DNA of 64,000 nucleotides. Source: Polyodon spathula. Its lineage: Eukaryota > Chordata > Actinopteri > Acipenseriformes > Polyodontidae. Each line of letters opens with the position of its first letter. Position 1 is the first letter of the stretch. Below the pieces are notes generated by a model. That model ran no database searches and was not told where the DNA came from. It saw nothing but the letters and a program-made list of their open reading frames with translations. Positions 25,050-37,820 of this stretch are shown here, in pieces. Location: contig NC_054537.1 of assembly GCF_017654505.1 (NCBI RefSeq), positions 68,043,145-68,107,144 of the forward strand, given 5' to 3'. Both the position numbers and the translations under genes were made by a program.

Positions 25050-25640
25050 AGTACCTAAATATCACAATGTAAGTCAATTTGAGTGGAACACTATTAAGGA
25101 ATTAAAGGAAAACAATAATATCATAATCAAATCTATTAGATAAGGGAGGTGCTATATTTATCCAGAATGCTGAAGATTATGTTTCTGAAGCGCTAAGACA
25201 ATTAAGTAACACAGGTTTTTATGAACCCTTGAAGGGAGATCCAATAGTGCGACTCAAACAAGAAAGAGAAGTAATTCTTGTTAAAGCACTGGAAAGCAAT
25301 TTGATCACGCAAAATCTTTTTTTTTTTTTTTTTTTTTTTAAAGCTGACTTTCCTATAACACCAGTATTTTACAAGTTACCTAAAACACATAAAAAACCTT
25401 TAAGCCCTCCAGGAAGATCAATAGTATCGGGCAATGGTTCCATTTTGGAACTGCTAAGTCAATTTATAGATTATTTTTTCAAAGAAATTGCAAAAGATTT
25501 ACCTTTATATTTAGCTGATACTCAAGATGTGATCAAATTGCTTTCTTAGTATTCTCCTGAACAGTTGCATATTTCAAGTTAGCTAGCTTGATGATTGTGC
25601 AGCATCCTTGACATGGTCTTCTACTATATACCAGGGTAAT
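25050..25640 (+). pseudogene. Penelope-like element reverse transcriptase fragment
   Basis: Frames from 25050 onward give NNNIIIKSI, then (shifted) DKGGAIFIQNAEDYVSEALR and, after a T22 insertion at 25318-25339, PVFYKLPKTHKKPLSPPGRS followed by IVSGNGSILELLSQFIDYFF. DKGG, FYxLPKxHK and GRxIVSGNGS are N-terminal reverse-transcriptase blocks of Penelope-like elements. The frame ends at 25549 before the catalytic YxDD region, with only a weak trace afterwards. Frameshift near 25140, T-run insertion and truncation mean a dead fragment. No GIY-YIG endonuclease was seen. Confidence 0.7.
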
Positions 25641-26207
25641 TATTAAATCTGTCAGAACACATGCTACACATTTAAAAAACTAAATAAATTTAGCCTAATT
25701 ATTAAGGGAAGTTCAGTAGGTTGCGTTAGGAGATAAAGCGGATAGGAAAATCAACAATGGTAGCTTCCCAAGCATCAATAAAAAGTAAACATTATTGCAG
25801 AGCTAGCGTAAACATATTGCTAGAAGAAATATAAATTAATAATGATTTGTTGTTTTCTAAAATTAACAACTTAAAATTTTTGTCAAATGGACAAAAATTG
25901 CAAATAAAATGAGTGCTGCTAGCGAAGGCGTGGAGAAAATAAAAACAGACCTAAGTCCCCTCATCCTGTTACACGCTCACAGCGGAAGAAGAGCGGGTCA
26001 CTGGAATATTGTCACATATCTCCCCTCTTCAAGCGGTTCACTATAATTTCTTGATCAGACACCATGTCAGAGATACTGCGCACCCATCTTTTGATGCCCT
26101 GTTTTGCTGTAATTGTCCCAGCTTATGTTTTAAATACACAGCATAAATGACCAAGTAGTATGATCAGTAGTGTGATCACAACCATATATAAATGCTTTAC
26201 TATGTAG

Positions 26208-26238
26208 ATATATATTATATATATATATAGATCATATA

Positions 26239-26269
<31 letters not shown>

Positions 26270-26270
26270 C
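26208..26270. repeat. (TA)n microsatellite
   Basis: Interrupted TA dinucleotide tract ending directly before CTCGAGCTCGTCGAC. Confidence 0.9.
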
Positions 26271-29200
26271 TCTCGAGCTCGTCGACATCGTACCAGTCTG
26301 AGACAGGTACAGGTATATAGAAACGAGCCCTGTTCTAAACAGTGGCAGCTGTACCGTAATTCCTGTTGTCATTTAAGTTGGCATGTGAAACTTGTTACTT
26401 GTATGGTCTCTTTGATCAGAAATATGACTTAATGATTGGTGCACTATTGGGAGTTGCATCTTCAATTCCAGATGCCTTCAAGTAGATAACATAATAAGTG
26501 TATTTTCTGAAAGCATAAAGCTATACAACTATTTCCACGCTTCCCCAACTGTTATTAGTGTTATACCATTAACATGTATTAAAAAAAGAAATCATTTTGT
26601 ATAGTGACACAAATTATTAAAAAAAATAAATAAATAAAAAAAACTGATTGGTCTATTGTCCATCTTTAAAGCAAAAGATGAACTGTCAAAGAAATGCCAG
26701 CAAAATTAAATGCAAGGTAATCCCACCTTACTGAATCCAGAATGTACCGCCAAAAGCAAACAGCAATCGCTACATGTGTATTATAGATGTCAGAGGAACA
26801 GGACTAGCTGAGTGATGACTCTAGTAAGGCTTACTGAACATATTGGTTCTAAAACATTTTGACAGTGTTAATGAAAAGTCTCAATTTGTCACAAACCATG
26901 AACTTAGATTGCTTATAAATATCAGTCCTACATTTTTCTATTAGATTTCCCTTGGTATCAAGAGTGACCACAATCAACCAGGCAATATATGAGTTGTAGA
27001 TTTTTTTTTAAGCTTTGGCTATGAGAGCACCATTTCCTTTTTTTAAAATATTCATTTTTTTAAATACAAGGCTGTATAGTAAATGCTGTTACCACAACAT
27101 ATTATCTGCATGTGATGCCCACTCATACCAGTATATATGTTTGCAATCCTTCCACATGTTCAGTTATCCTCAATGTAGGGATTGTTACAGTATATTGACA
27201 CATTTCCATATGCTGTACTGTATTAGAGTATTCAAAAGCATTTTACACCAAAAGAGTCAATGACTTCAAGTAGGTTAATGTGGCTGGGATTTTGCACCCA
27301 ACAATTACCAATATGTACTATACTATGCTTTATAAAGATTCCATATTCCAGTGCAGACTAGGAATTCATGTACAGTATGTACTGATAAATCTAGATTAAT
27401 TCTAAACTACTAGATCAGTGATAATAAACTATAAATAATAAATACTCTTCCATAGCTTAAAAAAGCCATCTCATAAACGTGAAACAGGCAATCAGATTAA
27501 TTCCATTCAATGTTATTCAATGAATTTTGTATTTTTTTGCATTGAAGAAAACATTATACGGTCTCTAGTCATTTATGGACATGCAGGTATAAATCAACAT
27601 TTATCACAGAAAGCTGTTTCTCCGATAATTGACGTCCCATATAAATTTCTATAAGCCTACCACCAGATAGGTAAGAATGTCAAATACCTCTTTAGTGCTC
27701 TGCATTGCTTCAGAATGTTCCATAGTTTGCCTTTACTTAGTCAAACATTGTAGAGAAATACTCCACTATTATAACTTAATCTAAAAAGTGATATATTGCT
27801 AACTTCAAAAAGGGGGAGGTGTTTAAAAATATATTGATTTTTAACCCTATTAAGCCACAAGTGCAACTGTTAATTTTCAGACTGTAAAGGCTGTGCCTTC
27901 ATATAAAATATAAAATGCTAATATTATATGATAGACAGTTTAAATACATACATATTATATATAATTTTATAATTTTGTTAGTGTGTGTGTATATATATAC
28001 GCTAATGAAAACATAAAATGAAAATCATTTGTTTGCGCAGGTAAAGATTGTTAGAGTATCTAAGTTTTTTTTTTTTTTTTTTTTTTCTTAAATCCGTATC
28101 ATGGCACATTGAATACAGTTTCACAAACATGATATATAAGAAGCAGCAAAATGAATTGTTTTAATCCTAGAAGACCATTTTGATTTGTGACCATGGCTGC
28201 TCACAGTGAACTAAGTTAAAATATAAATAGGAACAAACATCTGTCCTCTTCTGCGGCTAGATGGGCTTGATAAAGAAAATGTCAGCAAAAATACTAAAGC
28301 TGTGTGTCACAGCAGCTTTCTGACAGATAGAGGAAAAAGGTAAAAAATGTTCTATCATGTCCGACAAGGTGTTCTTTTTGAGATTTAAAGATCACTGTGC
28401 AACTTTAAACATGTTTGTCACTTTTACTCTGACTGGAACTATCAGGGGCTTCATAAGAACTTTATCAGCTCAGCAAGGAAAAATAAGTCCATTCCCATTT
28501 ATCTTAGCTGGGTTCCCTTCAAAGCCAACAAATAAATTACAGTGTACATTTGATACAAATTGATTTCTTAACTCAAATAACAATGTTGTCCTCCCGGTCA
28601 GGCCATGTGTCAGTCAGTCGCAAGCCTGAGTGAAAGGCTCAATCTGTCTCTGTGATAGAAATAGGCCTGACACATCTCAGCCAAGGAATGCTAATCATCC
28701 AGGCCTGGCCTAGGCCTTTGTGGGCATGACGTGATAAGAAAAATCAGTTCACCTCCTGTCAGACAGTGTGAAGGCCTGATCTATGCTTGTATGTTGGAAA
28801 CGGGCAATGGGCCTACAAGTTACTGTCCGTCTTTTTTTTTTTTTTTTTTGTGCAGTTACATGAGAGAACAAATAAATAAAAAAAAATAAGGCCACTGTGG
28901 TGAAGGCTCAGCGGCTGTGATTAAACTGAAGTGAAACCCATTGAATATCTTGAGGTGATCTTATCAGCTGCCAGAGAAATGAGATATTGGCAGGGGCTGT
29001 TAAGTTTTCTCACAGCTGAGCAGGTTAATAGGGTCGGGAGGCAGGCCACAGACTAATTGGATTTGCCTTGGCTAGATAAACAGGGGCAAGCTTTTTTGCC
29101 AGTAAAACATACACAGACTAGACAAATGAAACACAGTAGTCTTCTTTCCTTGTAGCTAGAAAAGCATCTTCATGAAATTCCTAGCTGGGCTGAGAAAACT

Positions 29201-30034
29201 CTCTGTAACAGTAGTTGGCCACCTCCTGATTTTAATCAAATACCATTTAACCTCAGTGACCTTTAAGAGTCATCACACATCTTAGAATGAAGTGTGGCTT
29301 AGCTAACTAGAATGAGAAGATGGTGCAAAGTGCAATGTTGTGTTAAAATGTCCTTGAGTTTTGCTGTTACGTGAATATTCTTCCCTGCAAAAAACAATCT
29401 TATTTTGTTTCCATTTTGCTTCCAGATCCTCACCTTGTCACCTTTTGCTTTTTGCTATTCTCAGATGTCCAAAATTACATTTTTACTTTGGTGTGGGGAT
29501 AACCATTCAAAGCAATTTCCCCTTGTAAAGTGCTGCAAAAAGTACGTCCCCAATGTATGCTTATATTTTCTTTTAACAGTTTGATCTTTCTGAAAACATC
29601 TTCTTAATTGCTTTGTAGCGCTGTCAAAAGCACCAGTAATGGGAGGATGTATATGCTGTTGATAGGTCATATTTAAAGGTGTTTTAGCTCTTGATGTCAA
29701 AAGTCAACAGACAAGGGGTTAATGCATTCTTAATGAACTTCTTTATTTTCAACCCTCTCAATTTTCATTTTTAAAGGCAAAGGAACTTCATGACATTGGT
29801 CAAACATGTTCAGAAGGTCACAAGCTTCACAGAAATGTTGTAAATCTCCCTGCGGATACCCGGGTCTTTTTCACGTAATGATAAAAAAAAAAAAAAAAAA
29901 AAAACAAGAAAAAAAACCCACATATATTAATGTTTTAAGTGCATGATACATATTTAAATACTATATAGTACACATACATTTAATCCCTTCAGATCTGTAG
30001 ACTTGGGTAACCTTTTTCAGTACTGGAAACATTA

Positions 30035-30035
30035 A

Positions 30036-30107
<72 letters not shown>
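30035..30107. repeat. (ATA)n microsatellite
   Basis: About 24 uninterrupted ATA units. Confidence 0.95.
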
Positions 30108-30719
30108 TCTCAGTTTGAATACAGTTATTAATGTTAAATGCTCTTATGCTGCGGGATTCTTTGTGACATCTACTGGCCATATTCCACTGTTGTTGTTGTT
30201 GTTGTTAATGTAATGTTGTACTTGTATCTTACTGTTCTTTCTCTTTCTCTCACTTTTCCTGTTTATCCCTTTTTGTCACATTTGGTTTTTCTAACTTTGT
30301 AATTCACCGGTCTCTCTTTGGCAAACACAATAGTCGAAAACAAAACTTAAAGGTGCAGTCCTCCAAATCCAAACTTATAAATAAACATCAATATTTCTTA
30401 CATTAAAATGGCACCCAAGCAAAGCATTGTGTGTAATGTTGTTCTCATACTAATTTAATTGTGCATTTGCACTTTACGCATTTTGGAGGGCGTATGCATT
30501 CTGTATTGGAAGCCATATGGTTATTATGAATGGATAATTAAGAGTTATCACTGACAAAAAGATGTTTTCCTTCCGATTTAGTTCCTGAGAAGAATAGTCA
30601 CCACAGTTATTATTATTAAGGTGTACTTGTCACTAATGCAAAGCCATGCTGTCCTTGCCCGTGACACTCCTGCAGTGGCGGTGGCGCTGTGTATTCTGGC
30701 AGTGATGGTGCTGGCAGTG

Positions 30720-31735
30720 GCAATGCTACCTGCAGTGTGTGACACTCCGGCAGTGGCGGTGGCGCTGCGTACTCTGGCAGTTATGGCGCTGGCAGGGAAA
30801 TGCTGATGTTAACACTCTGGCAGTGGCAGCGGCCTCAGGAATGAAAGACCCCCAGGGTGGTGACAAACAGGCATCGCCAGGCAGTGCGGGACAGGCAATA
30901 CCACGGGCATTGAAGGTTTGCCATCCCCGGGCGGTGCAGGCTTGGCAGCCCTTGGTGTTGCAGGCTTGGCATCTCCAAGTGTTGCAGGCTTTCAGCCTTG
31001 GCATCCTCAGGCATTCCAGGATTTGAAGCCCTAGGCGCTACAGGATTGGCATCACCAGGCTTTGTAAGACGGGGCAGGAGCTTACCCACGGGAGGTAGCT
31101 TCAGCTCCTTTGGTGGTGGAGGCGGAAGCAACAGGTGGTCCCCATCTGGCAGTGGAGGTAGTGACAGCTATTCTCCCTCTGGTGGTGGAGGCAGGAGCAG
31201 CGGGAAGTCTCCCCCTGGTAGCAGAGGTGGGAGAAGCTGGTAGCCTCCCTCTAACACTAGAAAATGGTGTGGCTCTCCCTCAGTCACTGGGGACTGGTGT
31301 GGCTCTCCCTCAGTCGCTGGAGACAGCAGGGCATCTCTTTGTAGCTGGAGGAAGGTGCAGTTGCCCAGAAAGTCCCCACACTCCACACAGGCGGGGCACC
31401 AACTCGAGATCTCGAGTAGGTGGAGGTAGGCTTCCCAGTGGTACTCCTGCTGTGTAGTTGCCAAGGGTGAGGGGTATTCTGGCCTTGGCAATGGTGGCCC
31501 TGGAGACAGTGTCCTTGTTAGCCTCTGGGACCGGCTGTTCATCCCCTTCCTTTTGTGGGCAGGTTGAACTTCCCTTGCCTTCTGAAAGGGGAAGTAACTG
31601 GTGTGGGGTCCCACCTCTGTGCAATGCAGGCACAATGGACCTTCTTCCTTCCTCTTCTCTCCAAAAACAATTCACAAAAAAATGTAAAAAACTGTACCCG
31701 TAGTACTTTTCCTGGCCTGCGCCTGTGGAGGAGCT
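30720..31735 (-). pseudogene. Gag-like ORF remnant with degenerate zinc knuckle
   Basis: Minus-strand frames give, in order: a Lys/Arg-rich N-terminal part; SSWCPACVECGDFLGNC (about 31400-31350), a shortened CCHC-type knuckle lacking the His; EGEPHQSPVTEGEPHH (about 31320-31270); FPLLLPPPPEGE (about 31215-31170); then LQHQGLPSLHRPGMANL (about 30960-30900). Frame changes between these blocks show several indels. The modular order matches the copy at 20.6-21.3 kb. The function is presumably a structural Gag protein, inferred from position and knuckle only. Confidence 0.5.
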
Positions 31736-31758
31736 GTTTCCTGCTTCTGGACACCCAG

Positions 31759-32340
31759 TGTGACAAGATTGACTTGTGTTGATGTCAGACCAGGAAGAGA
31801 GACACATATCTACGAGTTATGAAGCACTGCTGCATGTGTTCATTGCAAATTAAAGCTTTGTACAAAACAGAAACAAAAACAAAATAGCATGTTGGCCAAA
31901 ATAAACATACAGTACATTTAAACAAATAACATTCTGGTTTATAGCAAACATGAGTAGCAATTGTTTTTATCCATACTTTTTATAGATCTCTTTCTTATGT
32001 TCCTCCTCTGAACAACCAACCCAGTTTAGCGAAATGCTACTGGTTTTTATATTGTGGTCGAGGGATTAACTGGCCATCAGTTACCAAATATGTCCCTTGA
32101 CCACCTTCTTCACAGGTTTTCTCATCTGCGTGGCCAGCAGCCAATGAGTCAATAACTCATTAGCTACCGACCTTGCATTCTCACAAAATGTAGTCTGGTA
32201 GAAACGAGAAGCAAACATTGTCTCTCCCAAACTACAATAAATTATAACATTAAAACACATATAAAACAGTACATTTAAATAATAATACTACAACTCAAAT
32301 ACAAAATAAACAAAATATGCACAGGGGCAGGGTGCACCCA
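31759..32340 (-). repeat. 5' LTR of the minus-strand element
   Basis: Bounded by a TG-rich start at 32340 and CA at 31759-31760 on the minus strand, with a TATA box and a following primer-binding-like site. AT-rich, about 580 bp. The start is approximate. Confidence 0.5.
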
Positions 32341-33480
32341 TTCCTAATTATAGCAGTCCATTGTCTTGGAAACAATATGCAACATTAGGAATTCTGTGCG
32401 GCTCTCCTATAACATATTTCGCATCGAAATCAATAATCTGGAAACTGAATTTGTACTTTAAGATGGCCTATATATGTTTGTCAAAACAAATACTGAACTT
32501 CTTGATAGTGTGTTCATACTATAAAGTACACTGAAAGTCACACATGATTGATTTAAAATATTTAATATACATTTAAAAATTTAGAAAAGATATTTAATTA
32601 TGTCAAATGAAACTCTTTTGCAGGTTTGTATAAAATAAAAAAATCACGACTAGATTATTTGGCATTCTTATGAACACCCTCTGAATGCAAAATGTTTTCA
32701 GCAGATACCGGGATGTGTAAATGCTGTGTGAATTGAGCCGTGCATGTTTAGCGAGGCAATCATCCTTTTAAATAGTTTGGCTAGAAGATCCATGGAGAGA
32801 TACTCTTCACCACATTGACAGCAGTGAGTTAGATGCCCTCTGACCTGACCTTCCTGTTTGGGGCCTCCTTTAATTTGTGAGGTATATGATACCGCTATAA
32901 AACATAGTCAGCCATCGACCGCTTGGTAATGATGGGGCATTGTAACAAAAACAATCAGGGAGGCAGCTCATGGTTGCTATCTGTCAGCACTTTTTAGTTA
33001 TGAGATAACTAGCAGTCACATATTTCTTTTTTTATTTCACTCTCATTCACTGACATCATGGTTCATACCTGCTTTCCTGTTTTGAACCAAAGCCATACTA
33101 GTTAGATAAAGCATACACAGTAGAACTTCAGCAGTTAGGGCTTCAGTGGATTTATAAAGTCACGTTGCAATCTCCTCAGTCGTTTTTATCAGGTATGCCC
33201 CATATGTATCACTACTGGTGTATAAATCACAACCCTTTATAGGTAGAAAATAAGGTATTAACACTTTACAATGAATTTAAAAAAATACTTAGGATTCTTA
33301 GGTTGTTATCATCATTTGTGAGGCCTTAACAAAGGAGTTATTTAAAAGAATGTTTGATATCCATGTTCTGTTTCAAGTTTATTGAACAAAAACCTAGAAC
33401 AGGCTAATGCACACAAATCTTGTATGAAACTATTGCCTCAAAACAGGATCAGAAAACTTTTTAGAATGAGTTAAAGCTTT
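32341..33480. other. No gene seen; possible conserved non-coding block
   Basis: 32680-33000 is high-complexity sequence without repeats or long frames. The rest is AT-rich spacer. Confidence 0.35.
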
Positions 33481-33489
33481 GTGAATAAG

Positions 33490-34040
33490 ATGCTGCAACA
33501 GGGGTGTTCTGTTACTGTGTGGATATTTGCTGATAGACGAGAGAGACAGAGTTTGACGTTGAATCGCCGCACAGGCATCCAGGTTTTAGTAACAGGATTA
33601 ACAGGCAGTTGCAGGTGGCTGCCATAGAGTACCAACAATGGTAGCCCTAGTTCGGAAGAACATATACACAAGTGTACATAAAAATAAATACAAACATGCA
33701 AAAATGAAACACAGTGGGTAAAACAGCTAATAAACAAAAAAGTTTGCCAAACACCGGCCGAGCACTACGCTCACTAAAAGGGAGGTCACACTCCAGGAGC
33801 CTTCTCCCTAACACACTATAAATATGCTGTTGTGGGATTAAAATCCCCTAAATTAATCCCTTTGCTGAATCCCAAGGATCCGGGTTACACACGCGGTGAT
33901 TCTCGGGTTTTGGTTCACTCATCCTGGATCTACATACAGTCACGAGCAGGGATCTTAGGAATCCGTTTGCTGCGGAAAAACACTGATTTTCTATGCTGTC
34001 GGATAATTTTTTGTTTTACACTTGGGGCGGGGCAAAAAAC
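33490..34040 (-). repeat. Possible LTR-like block, minus strand
   Basis: On the minus strand a GC box-like start (TTTTGCCCCGCCCCAAG, about 34035), a TATA-like TATTTATAGTG (about 33820) and TTTATTAGC/AATAAA-like A-T signals give an LTR-like order. No ends, target duplication or primer-binding site are clear. Confidence 0.25.
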
Positions 34041-35525
34041 ACGCTAGGCTTTTTTTGTTTGTTTGATAACCAAATCATTACAATAATCATTTATAATCTT
34101 TACGCCAACAATTTTGCTTTAGATTTATGTAAACACACGTTAATTGATAATCAATAAGTCAATCAACACCTGGCCACATGCTGCACATGATTTTAAATTA
34201 GGCATGGAGGGAATTCTAACATTATACACTGCCATATCTAGCACAAACTTAATTTATACAAATGTGTCAAATGAAACACTTTTTCTTTACAAACAAAACA
34301 AAAACTGATGTACACGTGCAGGGCCCCAGCCCTGCCACAGGCCAAATTGTGATATCCATATGGACATCCTCAATTCAACAGTTGGCCAACAAAGCATTAA
34401 GTAAAAACCAAGATACAGCACACCAGGGGTGTTCCACTCTAGGTTAAACAGGTACAGCTATATTATTAACTACTTCATTGTCTGGGTGGAGGTTTAATTG
34501 GTTCAAGTAAATCATTTAGAACAGGATTGGAACAAAGATCAGGAATGGAAGGGCCAATTTCAGCCACCTCTGTAATACATTAATAATTCATAATATTTAC
34601 AGTTTTGGTTTACTTTACAAGGATTAAAGAAATGGTAAAAAAGAAAACCAACGTCATTGTGAGAGATGGACCACTTATAGCATAGGGAGAATAATATTGT
34701 AATTCCAGATGATTTTTCTAAGGTCAAGATTAAGATGCCCCATATTAATGGGATATTTGACATTGTGTAGTTTGCCAGTTTAATGAATATGGCTTTGTAC
34801 ACACAAATGGCATTTTTAAACCAAGTGCTCTGTTAAAAAAAAAAAAAAAACAAGAAAAACATCTGAGTGAAAAGTAAGAGCTTTGTACCTTAAAGTCTTT
34901 TTCCTTTAACTTAGATATTTAACTATATACTGCTTAGAAGTTAGAAGACTTTAAGCCACAAGTTTATGTGCAAAATATTTACATTTGTGTAAAAGAGCCT
35001 GGTTTTGTACAGTTGATGAAGAGTTTGCAAATCAGTAACACCCATTTTCTTCTATTTTTCCAAATCAGGGATCCTATATGGTTCTTACCGCAATAGTAAA
35101 CCTCTTTACCAACTTACTTTCAAGTAGTATTGAAAGGGTGATACAGCTAAACAGCAATATTTTAGACAGCACCACGTTACAGGAAAGTACCAGTGTTATT
35201 GATCCATGTATTTCAGCATGATCTTTTACATTTCAATTGGCAGCTTTGCCAATAAGGTTGAAAGAAACACAGGAGATGCCAATAAAATGCATGGATCAAT
35301 TTTAAATATCGTCTCCTTCGGTTGCAATAAGTGCTATAATTAGTTTTAGTTTTTGTTGGATTTAAAGATGTTCTTGTTTGTGTCTTGCACCACATGATCA
35401 GGGTCCTGGGCACAAATACTTTCAATGCAGTTTTTGTTTTCCTTTTTTTTTCATTTTGTTTTTCTTTTTCACTGTTTTCAATTGTTTGTTTTGGTTACTT
35501 TTGGTCCCGTTTGTATATATGACCA
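34041..35525. other. No gene seen
   Basis: AT-rich spacer with an A run at 34834-34850. The segment 34290-34560 has the look of dispersed repeat debris but is not assignable. Confidence 0.4.
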
Positions 35526-36156
35526 TGTAACAGGGCGAGGAGCCCTGTACATGATTGTTTTAAATATTTTTAGAACGGGGTCTCTCCCGCTGCCATTTTC
35601 TCATTTGTGTTTTATGATTTATGTATTATTCTATAGGAGGAGCGAGGTGCCGTCCTTCAGTGTTTTGCTATTGTTTATTTGTATATATATGATGGCGAGA
35701 AGCTGTAGGTTTTGTTTGGCAGCTTGGAAGGGAAGCTCCATCCACATTAAAAAAAAAAAAAAAAAAAACCTAGTGCAGAAGGTGACCATCTCCTGAGTTA
35801 ATTAATTGCTTAATTGTTGCTAATCGGGAGATGGTCATCTGTATAAAAGTCTGCACCTTTCAACGCTCTGGTGGATGTTAGGAGGAGCGAGAGGGGCATG
35901 TAAGAATAAAGAATAAAAAAATAAGTATAAACAATGAAGGCGATTTGCCCAGCCTGATCACGGTATTTTGTGTTTGTTATTTTGTTTTTGTATACCTGTT
36001 TTATTTGGCTCTGTGAGCCATGTTTTTTGTTGAAATGTTTTCTTTTCTTTTTGATATTTAAATAAATGACGCCACAGCGTCTTTTGCCCTGCAGTATTGC
36101 GTTGATTTTCCTTCTTGCGTCTGGCCTAACGTTACCACTCTGCCATCCATGTCACA
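35526..36156 (+). repeat. LTR, probably solo
   Basis: Starts TGTAACAGGGCGAGGAGCCC (a short palindrome also seen at 40227) and ends CATGTCACA. A TATA box lies at about 35843 (CTGTATAAAAGTCTGC) and AATAAA at about 36060, followed by a GC-balanced R/U5-like tail. An A20 run lies at about 35749-35768. Flanks GACCA/CGCCA are only a partial target-duplication match, so limits are provisional. Confidence 0.55.
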
Positions 36157-36954
36157 CGCCATAATTCCTTTTGTTTATTAATGTTTTTTTTTTGTTTTTA
36201 TTTTCTAAAAAGCATCTCTCTTTTTCTGTGGTTTTTATTATCTGTGATTAACAGGGTGAATCTCAGACTATTGAAAAACAGCATGATCCTTACAGAGAGC
36301 AATGGCTTCGAAGAATGGATGGCCAATGAAGGACTGATACTAATTACTTATTTGACTGGACTAAGAAGTCACATCATTTGTAAGTAAAATGCTGTTGTAT
36401 GTAGAAGAGTACTACGATACATGTTCATTTGAACCATTAACTCTTGAACCTGTTTTTTGTTTGCTTGTGTTTATCACAATATCGCATAAGAACAATCTTG
36501 CTGGGGAAAAAAAATAAAATTAAAAAATGTGATTGGTACTTAATTGTCCTTATTTGTTTTGTTCTCTATTGCAAAATACTTACTCAAAAATGACAGTATG
36601 ATCCGCAATACACCAACTAGAGTTATCGAACAATGTGTACAGATACGCAAAATACAAAAATAATGAAAATGTACATTAAAATGTTGTATGTTGTTTCCAT
36701 TTTTACTTCAGCTGCAACTAGTTAATTTGTTCTTGCCACCGTTCTTAATTTGTTCCTTTTTTGTTGTTTGTTTTGTTTATTGGCTGTTTTATTGGAATAA
36801 CAGTATTATAACAGTAAACTCTGAAATCCTACTCACAGAGGAGTAGTGTTATGCTGGCATTTTCTTCCTTTTCCATCCTTTCTGTATATTACTATTCTTG
36901 TTTTTGTTTATTTAGTTAGCTCAATTGTGTATTTAGGATTACCATTCAAAATAA
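36157..36954. other. No gene seen
   Basis: AT/T-rich spacer up to the DIRS right end. Confidence 0.5.
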
Positions 36955-37306
36955 CATTAGGTTACTTACCGTAACCCTGGTTCCGTGAAGGAGAAGACAA
37001 CCACCAACAACACTAGGTATTGGATATGTCTTCCTATTAGTAGTTATTTTCTTATCTCTCTATATCAGACCTGCCGATAGGCCCCTTCCTGAGATGATGC
37101 CCTCGGTCCCGTCTACTAAGGGATTAAAACCGTCATACTGAGGAAGCCATTTCTCTTTTTGCATCAAACCCGTGAGGGCGAGCGATGCGACCTCGCGGTT
37201 GGTTGTCATTTTCTCTTCCAGGGAACCAGGGTTACGGTAAGTAACCTAACATTCCCTTTCAATTCAAAGATGATCACCAACAACATTAGGTATGGGATAA
37301 TGTATA
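36955..37306 (-). repeat. DIRS right terminal repeat plus internal complementary region
   Basis: Holds both copies of the GGTTACTTACCGTAACC-type sequence in opposite orientation, then the start of the complementary region, where the inserted LTR element begins at 37307. Confidence 0.75.
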
Positions 37307-37722
37307 TGTGGCAGAGCAAAGCTCTGCCCTTTTTAAATTGGCAGGGATGGGGTTAATTTCCCCTACCTGCCTGGGTTTATTATGTTCAGGTGGCTGGGGT
37401 TGATTAGGTTAATTAACAATCAATCAGCGCCCAGCCACCTGACATAAAAGGAGGCCTCTGCTTCTCATTTAGGGGGAGGGAGCTGAGGAAGAAGGTTGGT
37501 GTTTGTGATTGTTTGTGATTTTTGAGTTTTGCTAAATCCAGTGAAGGCATTGTCCAGCCTGGAAACCTTATTTTTGTAAGTTTTGTTTTGCTGTCTTTCT
37601 TTTTGTGTTTAAAGATTTTTATTTTGCCCTTGTGCACGTTTATTTTGTGTTATAATAAAATTAGTATTTTTTTTGAACTGCAGTCTGTCTCTGGGCCTCT
37701 TTCCACTCGCCAGCCTGCCACA
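37307..37722 (+). repeat. 5' LTR with U3 palindrome, TATA and poly(A) signal
   Basis: Ends TGTGGCAG...CTGCCACA form an inverted pair. The palindrome at 37340-37371 (GGCAGGGATGGGG / CCCCTACCTGCC) is shared with the LTRs at 16735 and 58762. The TATA-like CATAAAAGGAGG is at about 37444 and AATAAAATTAG at about 37654. Length 416 bp. Confidence 0.8.
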
Positions 37723-37820
37723 TTTGATGTCAGAATGGGCCACCTAGAGGCTCAGAGCAGTATTTTTTTGTTGTTTTGTGGAATTTTTGGGATAATTTAT
37801 TATTATTTTTTTTTAAAAAC

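Larger units (their letters stand above)
25641..30600. other. No gene seen; spacer with simple repeats and complex patches
   Basis: Contains (TA)n at 26208-26270, T runs at about 28064-28086 and 28831-28849, A24 at 29881-29904, (ATA)n at 30035-30107 and (TTG)n at 30187-30206. 28560-29330 is richer in non-repetitive, balanced sequence and could be conserved non-coding DNA. No exon-like frame was found. Confidence 0.45.
30610..32340 (-). mobile_element. LTR retrotransposon, minus strand, 3'-truncated, degraded
   Basis: Read on the minus strand: an LTR-like block runs from 32340 (TGGGTGCACCCTGCCCC) to 31759, with a TATA box near 32057 (CAATATAAAAACC), ending TTGTCACA. Immediately after comes CTGGGTGTCCAGAAGCAGG (31757-31739), which resembles a tRNA-Leu primer-binding site (TGGTGTCAGAAGTGGG type). 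The gag-like interior follows down to about 30610. There is no reverse transcriptase, integrase or second LTR. Confidence 0.6.
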
